DNA from: Sinorhizobium sp. BG8
GTDB lineage: Bacteria; Pseudomonadota; Alphaproteobacteria; Rhizobiales; Rhizobiaceae
DNA length: 64,000 nt
NCBI RefSeq assembly: GCF_016864555.1
Contig: NZ_CP044012.1
Span: 62,001-126,000 of the forward strand
Direction of reading: 5' to 3'
Below the pieces are notes generated by a model. The model was not told the DNA's origin and did not search any database. It was given only the letters and a program-made list of their open reading frames with translations. Below, one piece after another: positions 58,404 to 64,000 of the stretch. Numbering within the stretch: the first letter of the stretch is position 1; each line of letters opens with the position of its first letter. The position numbers and the translations under genes are program-made.

Positions 58404-59639
58404 TCACTGCGCTGCGTCGATGATGGATTGCATTTCCGATTGCGCATTCGCGAAGGCACCGTCCACATCGTCGCCGTAGATTGCGGCATTGATGAAGGTT
58501 GCCCACGGGCCGTTTGACGAGTTGATCAGGTCGTTGAACTGCAGTGTGTAGGGCGTCTTGGCCACCGCGACCGCCTTCATTGCCACGCCGAGGCGCGGAT
58601 CAAGACCGGAAAGCACTTCGTCTGCAATGTCAGAGCGCGTCGGCAGGCTGCCGAACTTGGCCATGATCTTCTGACCCTCGAGCGAATAGGTGTATTCGAG
58701 GAAAGACTTCACCTTGTCGAGCCGCGGCGTGCCCTTGGTGACGACGAAATTGTCACCGCCCGCGAAGGAGGATGAATTGCCGTCGACGCTGGGGATCAGC
58801 GTCACGCCGAAGTCGATTTCGGGATGCTGCGTCACGAGCGTACCGATAGCAAAGGCACCGAGGCTCTGCTGGCCGATCTTGCCATTGGTGATCGACAGGA
58901 AATTGACGCCGTTGTCGCTGGCCGAACCGGCCGGAACGGTGTCCTTGGCAACGAGACCACGGTAGAAGTCGACGGCCTTGCGCATCTGCGGCGTGTCGAG
59001 CGTCGCCTTCTTGCCGTCTTCCGAAAGGATGTCGGCGCCGGCGCCCCAGACAAGTGGCGTGAATGTGAAGATCATGCAGCCACCACAGCCGCCGCCGGAG
59101 AAATAGAAGCCATAGGTGTCATCGCCGAGCGCGCGGATCTTTTCCGCATTGGCGGTGATTTCCTCCCAGGTCGCCGGCGCTTTCTCCGGGTCGAGACCCG
59201 CCTTGCGGTACAAATCCTTGTTCCAGGCAAAGATCGAGGTCTCTACCGACAGCGGCAAACCGTAGATCTTGTCCTCAAAGGTTCCGAGCTTCACATGAGC
59301 CGGTGCAAGGGCATTGAAATAGGGCAGCGCCTTTGCCCAGTCGGTCAGGTCTTCCAGTTGGCCTGCGGCGGCGAAGGCCGGCGTGTAGATCAGGTCGAGC
59401 GACAACGCATCGGGTGCCTGGCCGCCGGCAATCGCTGTGGCATACTTCTGAACCAGTTCGGCGAAGGGTACTTCGGTCAGTTCCACCGTGTCGCCACCCT
59501 TCGCATTATAGGCCTTCACGACTTCCTTGAAGGAATCGCCGATACCCGAGCGCACCCACATGGAAACGGTTTCCGCCGAAGCGGTTGACAGCATCGCGAC
59601 CGAAAACAGGCAGGTCGCGGACAGAAGTTTCTTGAGCAT
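58404..59639 (-). CDS. Extracellular sugar-binding protein (GH127 operon)
   Basis: This is a 411-residue SBP_bac_1-type protein with a signal peptide (about residues 1-22, LFSVAMLSTASA). Then ETVSMWVRSGIGDSF begins the first lobe. VETSIFAWNKDLYRKAGLDPEKAPATWEE is typical of CUT1 solute-binding proteins. SGGGCGGCM gives an unusual cysteine pair near residue 190. AATTTGGAGGAAAG precedes the ATG at 59639. Ligand is probably an arabinose oligosaccharide (inferred from GH127). Confidence 0.88.
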   Translation of the reverse strand: MLKKLLSATCLFSVAMLSTASAETVSMWVRSGIGDSFKEVVKAYNAKGGDTVELTEVPFAELVQKYATAIAGGQAPDALSLDLIYTPAFAAAGQLEDLTDWAKALPYFNALAPAHVKLGTFEDKIYGLPLSVETSIFAWNKDLYRKAGLDPEKAPATWEEITANAEKIRALGDDTYGFYFSGGGCGGCMIFTFTPLVWGAGADILSEDGKKATLDTPQMRKAVDFYRGLVAKDTVPAGSASDNGVNFLSITNGKIGQQSLGAFAIGTLVTQHPEIDFGVTLIPSVDGNSSSFAGGDNFVVTKGTPRLDKVKSFLEYTYSLEGQKIMAKFGSLPTRSDIADEVLSGLDPRLGVAMKAVAVAKTPYTLQFNDLINSSNGPWATFINAAIYGDDVDGAFANAQSEMQSIIDAAQ

Positions 59640-59689
59640 GACTTTCCTCCAAATTGCGGGAAGCGTCAGTGACGCCCCGCCTCCTCTCC

Positions 59690-60712
59690 TCATTCCGACT
59701 GCCTGCCTCCACAGGACCGCCGTACGACAAGTCGGCATGGCAGCTTGCGCAGGCCCGGCTCGACGTATTTACCTTCGGCGAGCGCCAGCATGGTCCGGCC
59801 CGCCTCTTTGCCCAATTCCTTCAGGTTCATGTCCACAGACGTCAGCGGGGGCCGGGCCTGGGCAGCCATGATCTCCCAGTTATCGAAGCCGACCACCGAG
59901 ACGTCGTCTGGCACCCGCACGCCGCGTTCGCGCAGAGCATCGATCACGCCGCGGGCGATCTGGTCATTGCCGCACACGATGCCATCCGGCCTTTCCTCAG
60001 CGTCTCGCGCCCAAAGCTCGGCGATCGCTTCATGCCCCCAGCTTTCTGCCCAGATACCGCAAAGCACCTCGGCATCGGCACCCGCATGCGCGCGGAAGGC
60101 CTTTCGACGCTCGCGCACCGAAGCAAAGTCCTCCGGTCCCGTAATGTGAACCAGCTTTTTGCGGCCAAGCCCGATCAGCCACTCAGTCGCGAGGCCCGCT
60201 CCGTGCGCATCGTCCGACGTCAGCGTGACGCTATCCGGCGCCCCCTCGGTGAAGGCGTAGACGACCGGGACCGAAAGTCCGGACAGATCGACCGGAAGCG
60301 ACCGGTCGATGCGCTTGCCAGTGGCGATTATGCCGTCCACCTGCTTGTCGAGCATCGCGTCGACATGGACCTTGCCAAGCGCCGGATCGTCCTCGATCGC
60401 ACACAGGAAGACCGAAACACCCTTGTCGACCAAGGCTTCCGACACGCCCGCCATCACAGGCAGCGTGAAACGGCCGTAGGTATCGTTCGTCAGGAGGCCG
60501 ATGGTGAAGGAGCGATTGAACAGCAATCCGCGCGCGAGGGCGCTCGGGCGAAACCCGATATCCTCTGCCACCTGCTTAATCCTTGCGCGCGTCTCGACCG
60601 CCATCCGACCGCTGTCGTTCAACGCTTTGGACACGGTCGACACGCTGACGCCCACCTCGCGAGCGACGTCATGGATCGTTGCACGTGCATTTCTTTTGCG
60701 CTGAACAGTCAA
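59690..60712 (-). CDS. LacI-family regulator of the GH127 operon
   Basis: This is a 340-residue LacI/GalR repressor. DNA-binding domain: ATIHDVAREVGVSVSTVSKALNDSGRMA (about residues 11-38), with hinge RIKQVAEDIGFRPSALARGL. The effector domain extends to SVVGFDNWEIMAAQARPPLTSVD. I chose the TTG at 60712, eight bases after GGAGGAGG; an in-frame TTG at 60727 would place that motif inside the gene. It is first in the operon, 50 bp before the binding-protein gene, so it is probably autoregulated through the sites at 60735-60785. Confidence 0.87.
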   Translation of the reverse strand: MTVQRKRNARATIHDVAREVGVSVSTVSKALNDSGRMAVETRARIKQVAEDIGFRPSALARGLLFNRSFTIGLLTNDTYGRFTLPVMAGVSEALVDKGVSVFLCAIEDDPALGKVHVDAMLDKQVDGIIATGKRIDRSLPVDLSGLSVPVVYAFTEGAPDSVTLTSDDAHGAGLATEWLIGLGRKKLVHITGPEDFASVRERRKAFRAHAGADAEVLCGIWAESWGHEAIAELWARDAEERPDGIVCGNDQIARGVIDALRERGVRVPDDVSVVGFDNWEIMAAQARPPLTSVDMNLKELGKEAGRTMLALAEGKYVEPGLRKLPCRLVVRRSCGGRQSE

Positions 60713-60734
60713 CCGAACCTCCTCCAAGGTTCGA

Positions 60735-60747
60735 TGAGAAAACCTTT
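60735..60747 (+). promoter_or_regulatory. Operator element TGAGAAAACCTTT
   Basis: TGAGAAAA-CC-TTT recurs in inverted orientation 38 bp away (60773-60785). Such A/T-arm sites suit a LacI-type regulator. It lies 23 bp upstream of the LacI start. Confidence 0.5.
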
Positions 60748-60772
60748 GCGCAGACCGAATGTCAATATGGTA

Positions 60773-60785
60773 AAACCTTTTCTCA
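60773..60785 (-). promoter_or_regulatory. Operator element TGAGAAAAGGTTT (inverted copy)
   Basis: This is the minus-strand partner of 60735-60747, differing at the two central bases. The pair may bracket the -35/-10 region of the operon promoter. Confidence 0.5.
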
Positions 60786-61204
60786 AATATTTTGTCGACA
60801 CAGATCCGAACTTCCCGGCTTTGCGGTTTGCCATCGAGGTTGGAGTGATTGAACTACGATGGACACAGGCCGAGTGAGATGGTGCGACAGCTCCGCACGC
60901 AATCGGCATGGTGTGGTTGCGCCGATATAGTGAGGCACCCTCCCCGAGCCCCCTTCAGGCCTGAGGGCAGGCACGTCGAAAATTCGCATGTCCAAGCGGA
61001 ACTTTTGGCGCCCAGCCTGATTTGGCAAATAGTTCAAAGATGGAGCGACCAAGCGGCACGTTCACAGAGTGCGGCAGCACTCTTTCAGCTGCTCTCCGTC
61101 TGCCTCTCGACCAAAGCGCGCAATAGCAACGTGCGCTTGCTAGTCAGGAGCCTTGTACTCTTGACCAGGCAGACGCATGGACGGCCCTCGCTGGCGTTGA
61201 AAAC

Positions 61205-62311
61205 ATGGATAGGTATGCAAGTAGGGCAGGCAATGCCACCCGTTGCCTTGTGATTGCTATGGTCTGTGCTTGTTGTACCACGTGTACGACCGCACACGAG
61301 CCGTCTCAGCCCATCAGTAAGGGATACCGGTCCGAAAAGACTTTTGGTGTGAAGGCGGGTCGGCCGGCTTCGCACCGAAAACATGTTCAGCGGGGCAGCA
61401 GCCGCTATGTCGTCGGTAGATCCTATGTGGTGAAAGGCAAGCGCTACTATCCGAGGGAAGATCCGAAGTATGACACAACGGGGATAGCTTCCTGGTACGG
61501 CTCGGCGTTCCACGGACGCCTGACCGCAAACGGCGAGATCTACGACAAGGAGCACCTGTCTGCCGCGCATCCAACCCTCCCCTTGCCCAGTTATGTACGC
61601 GTGACCAATCTCGAAAACGGTTCCTCTCTCATTCTGCGCGTCAACGATCGCGGTCCCTTCCATAAGGGGCGTCTCATCGACGTTTCCAGCAAGGCAGCCG
61701 ACATGCTGGACCTGAAGCATCGCGGCACAGCTTCCGTCAGGGTGCAGTATGTCGGCCGCGCGCGCTTGGATGGACACGATATGCCCTATCTGATGGCCTC
61801 GTACGCCAAGAAGGGTGACATCTTCAGGCTCAATCCCGAGCTTCAGATCGGAACCGGGGTGATCGTGGCCTTAGATCCGTCAACGGACGTTCACAGAAAG
61901 ACGCGAAGCGGCGAGAAACGCGAAACGTTGCCTGAGATCGTCCCCTTTGCTTTGAAACGGCCAGCCGCGGAAAGTGCCTGGACGTCACGAAACACCGAGA
62001 TCGCTTGGCTCGATGACGAAACAAGCTCTCCACGGCCCGGCCCGTTCGACGTCCGTCAGCCCGGCGAAGTTCGCGACTGTCGGAACGGGGACAGTGATGG
62101 TGGCCAAACGTGCGAGATCCCGGCTCTCCCTCTGTCAGGCGGCGATCGCAATACGTTTTTGACTGACGCCATCTTTGTGAAGCGGCGTCGCGCTCGGCTC
62201 AATGGCTATCGCTGGCAAGGGACACCATTTTTCCCGAGGAACGAGGGGCAACTACCGTCTATCGCCTGGAAACGCGTCTTGACCGGGCCAAGGATGGAGC
62301 CATCTCCGTGA
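61205..62311 (+). CDS. RlpA-like double-psi beta-barrel lipoprotein
   Basis: This is a 368-residue cell-envelope protein. Its N-terminus is hydrophobic (residues 12-22) with possible lipobox VCAC at Cys23 and an unusual Cys/Thr cluster. The RlpA domain spans about residues 92-190: GIASWYGSAFHGRLTANGEI, VRVTNLENGSSLILRVNDRGPF and GRLIDVSSKAADML. The family includes lytic transglycosylases that act on septal peptidoglycan. No SPOR domain is seen; instead there is a C-terminal tail of about 140 residues, basic and low in known motifs. The ATG at 61205 is weakly preceded by a binding site. Confidence 0.82.
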   Translation: MDRYASRAGNATRCLVIAMVCACCTTCTTAHEPSQPISKGYRSEKTFGVKAGRPASHRKHVQRGSSRYVVGRSYVVKGKRYYPREDPKYDTTGIASWYGSAFHGRLTANGEIYDKEHLSAAHPTLPLPSYVRVTNLENGSSLILRVNDRGPFHKGRLIDVSSKAADMLDLKHRGTASVRVQYVGRARLDGHDMPYLMASYAKKGDIFRLNPELQIGTGVIVALDPSTDVHRKTRSGEKRETLPEIVPFALKRPAAESAWTSRNTEIAWLDDETSSPRPGPFDVRQPGEVRDCRNGDSDGGQTCEIPALPLSGGDRNTFLTDAIFVKRRRARLNGYRWQGTPFFPRNEGQLPSIAWKRVLTGPRMEPSP

Positions 62312-62713
62312 CGGCTTTGGGTCTAAGGCGGGCATGACCCACTGGTAGTGTCGCGCGATCTATAGCGCCGTGAACCTCCAGCAATTTTAACGTTTTTGCC
62401 AACCCTTAGTGCACGAAGTCATGTCTAAATTAGCTGTGGCACCACCAAGTGGCTTGAGAACATACAGGGTTCTCAGTCGCCGCTTGACGCGCCTTGATTT
62501 CCACAAGGGGGCAATTTCGGCATTGCGACGGCACTCTTTAAGCGAAAGCTTGGTCGAGCTTGCCGACAACAAAATCAACGGTCCCGGGGGCATACGATCG
62601 GTGAGATTACCAATTGGCTCCCTGACTTCGCCAACGCAGTCACAAATCTGTGCCAAAGTGACTACAGTCAGTCTGGCGGGGCTTGTTAAGCGCATGATTC
62701 GGAGGAATTGCGA
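62312..62713. other. Intergenic region, nothing recognised
   Basis: This 402-bp gap lies before the Gly/Asn-repeat gene and ends in a strong GGAGGAA. Open frames on both strands lack recognisable similarity. Confidence 0.4.
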
Positions 62714-63688
62714 ATGCATAAAATCGGTAGTCTGGCCTTGGCGGCCTGCGTGTCTGCAACAATCGCGGCCATGCCCGTCGGCGTAGACCTGAATAGCCCC
62801 TTCAAGCTCACGGCGTCGACCGCCCTCGCGGGCAACGGAAACGGTGGCGGCAATGGCGGAGGGAACGGCGGCGGCAATGGCGGGGGAAATGGCGGGGGTA
62901 ATGGCGCTGGCCACGGCGGCGGCAACGGCAAGAGTGAGAGCCATGCCTCGGCTGGTCACGGAAAATCCGGCACGTCATCTCGCGAAAAGAGCAGTTCGAG
63001 CAAGTCCAGCGATCCGATCGCGACTGCATTTGGGAAGCTCTTCGGCATCCAGAAGAGTGAGGAAAAGCGCACCACGTCGAAACAGTCCGTGACGGAGACC
63101 GCGAAGGTTTCACAGAAGTCCGAGAAGGCGCTTCTGAAGGCTGCCAAGCCCACGCCGAAACCAGAGAAGCCGACGCTCGTGGCGGAAGTTCCCGTGGTCG
63201 AGGTGGAAGAACCCGTCCTGAATGAAACGCCCAATCTTGCTTCGAAGCTCGGCGGACTAAACTCGCTGAAGCGCAACTACCATGCGTACCTAAACTCCAA
63301 CGATCCGCGCATGGCTGCCATTCGCGACTATGTCGTTGCCTATGCTCAATTCGAGTTGGACAACGGCGTCGATGCCATCCCGACTGACCCTGCGCTCAGC
63401 GACGAGGCTCTCAGCGCCGCTCTGCTGGCCGCAGCCAACAAGGACATCGGCACCGTGCAGCAACCCGGCAATGTCGTCGTGGCCGATCCAGAAGTGATGG
63501 CGTGGGCAAAAGATGTCCTCGGCGTCGGCCCCGCCGTGGGCAAGATCGACCAGGTGCGAGAGACATTGGTTACCCAACCGCCCGCGGATGATCAGCCCGA
63601 CCAGGCAAGTGAGGATGAAGTCGATCCTGTCACCGATGCCGAAACCGAAGAAGTGACCGAGCAGGTAGTCGTAGCCCCGGCACCGTGA
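62714..63688 (+). CDS. Secreted Gly/Asn-repeat protein of unknown function
   Basis: I do not recognise this protein. It is 324 residues long. A hydrophobic N-terminus (MHKIGSLALAACVSATIAAM) looks like a signal peptide. Residues about 40-70 are a run of GGGN/GGN repeats, followed by a Ser/Lys-rich stretch, a Lys/Pro/Glu-rich linker (about 120-170), a helical block (LNSLKRNYHAYLNSNDPRMAAIRDYVVAYAQFELDNG) and an acidic C-terminus ending VVVAPAP. GGAGGAA lies 7 bp before the ATG at 62714. Cell-envelope or extracellular location is likely. Confidence 0.7.
   Translation: MHKIGSLALAACVSATIAAMPVGVDLNSPFKLTASTALAGNGNGGGNGGGNGGGNGGGNGGGNGAGHGGGNGKSESHASAGHGKSGTSSREKSSSSKSSDPIATAFGKLFGIQKSEEKRTTSKQSVTETAKVSQKSEKALLKAAKPTPKPEKPTLVAEVPVVEVEEPVLNETPNLASKLGGLNSLKRNYHAYLNSNDPRMAAIRDYVVAYAQFELDNGVDAIPTDPALSDEALSAALLAAANKDIGTVQQPGNVVVADPEVMAWAKDVLGVGPAVGKIDQVRETLVTQPPADDQPDQASEDEVDPVTDAETEEVTEQVVVAPAP
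62831..62929 (+). repeat. Gly/Asn-coding tandem repeat
   Basis: These are degenerate 12-bp units (GGCGGCAATGGC with variants) encoding GGNG repeats inside the secreted protein gene. Units differ at third positions, so the repeat is old or under codon-level change rather than recent slippage. Confidence 0.7.
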
Positions 63689-64000
63689 GAACAGGTGGCG
63701 AAGGTACAGAAAACTAGAAAGGAGCGGCGCGCCGTAGGTTCGAGCGCGCTACTCCCTCGCGCAACAGCTCCCGCGATGCTTGTCAAGCGAAGGCAGCCGA
63801 AACCTGCGATCTCTCAGCTCTCAGCACCTGGCGAGAAGCGGCAACGATCAACGACCGCTACCGGCAGATAGCGGAGATATCCTCAAGGTTCCGTCTTAAC
63901 TGTGCGAGGCCCGTGCTTCTCCAAGGAGGCTGGCGACCTGCCTATCAGAGCGTGTCCCGTTCCGTGCGCAGATTGGAAACCACGCGCCGGTTCTGCACCT
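63689..64000. other. Right-edge region, nothing recognised
   Basis: The last 312 bp contain no open frame I can support. Any gene here would continue outside the window. Confidence 0.4.

Larger units (their letters stand above)
60713..61204. promoter_or_regulatory. GH127 operon promoter region with paired operator candidates
   Basis: This 492-bp gap lies between divergent genes. Close to the LacI gene are two inversely oriented elements, described separately. The rest (60800-61204) holds weak open frames without recognisable function. Confidence 0.5.

Noticed and set aside
62831-62929. CRISPR-like or recombination repeat
   Set aside because: Units are short, in frame, and encode GGN repeats without spacers.

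Overview
The window looks like an accessory replicon or catabolic island of an alphaproteobacterium of the Rhizobiaceae (Rhizobium, Agrobacterium, Ensifer or Shinella type). The GC-rich coding style points there, as do the dense sugar ABC-transporter operons with LacI-type regulators, a complete inositol (iol) set, and a sulfoquinovosidase whose residue numbering matches my memory of the Agrobacterium enzyme. I recognised no rRNA, tRNA, CRISPR array or replication gene. Degraded transposase remnants (two IS6-like, one IS3-like) sit in three gaps.

Layout. 1-0.6 kb: accB and the first codons of accC (minus). 1-5.2 kb: a MYG1-like hydrolase, a small channel-like membrane protein, a TetR regulator and a FAD oxidoreductase. 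3.8-12 kb: an N-methylhydantoinase/oxoprolinase-type hyuA-hyuB-oxidoreductase operon, a cupin and an APC permease. Five TGGTCA-N2-TGACCA-like palindromes lie between hyuA and a decayed, promoter-bearing second copy of the hyuA start. 12.5-28.2 kb: a 13-gene minus-strand inositol operon (binding protein, two permeases, ATPase, IolH, IolG, Gfo/Idh, TIM barrel, IolE, IolC with DUF2090, IolD, IolB, IolI-like) with a divergent LacI regulator. 28.5-32.7 kb: a class III cyclase, a LuxR-type regulator and a DUF1194 protein. 32.9-35.5 kb: a zinc-starvation pair (COG0523 GTPase and AztD) behind a Zur-box-like palindrome.

36.1-53.1 kb is the most striking region: a sulfoquinovose (SQ) operon of the sulfo-Entner-Doudoroff type. 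It encodes an ABC importer, IlvD/Edd-type dehydratase, HpcH/HpaI aldolase, SMP-30 lactonase, SDR dehydrogenase, GH31 sulfoquinovosidase with the KERWY signature, TauE/SafE exporter and sulfolactaldehyde dehydrogenase. It continues without a break into glpD and glpK. I infer that the operon takes up SQ-glycerol, cleaves it, sends SQ through sulfo-ED to pyruvate and exported sulfolactate, and sends the released glycerol to dihydroxyacetone phosphate. The binding-protein gene carries a one-base frameshift in a G run. A divergent LacI gene is flanked by two identical 14-bp operator candidates.

53.5-60.7 kb: a LacI, ABC transporter and GH127 (beta-L-arabinofuranosidase) operon, apparently for plant cell-wall arabinosides. 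61.2-63.7 kb: an RlpA-like double-psi beta-barrel protein and a secreted Gly/Asn-repeat protein of unknown function. Hairpins follow all three binding-protein genes, just before the permease genes, which suggests a shared way of expressing the binding protein above the permeases.
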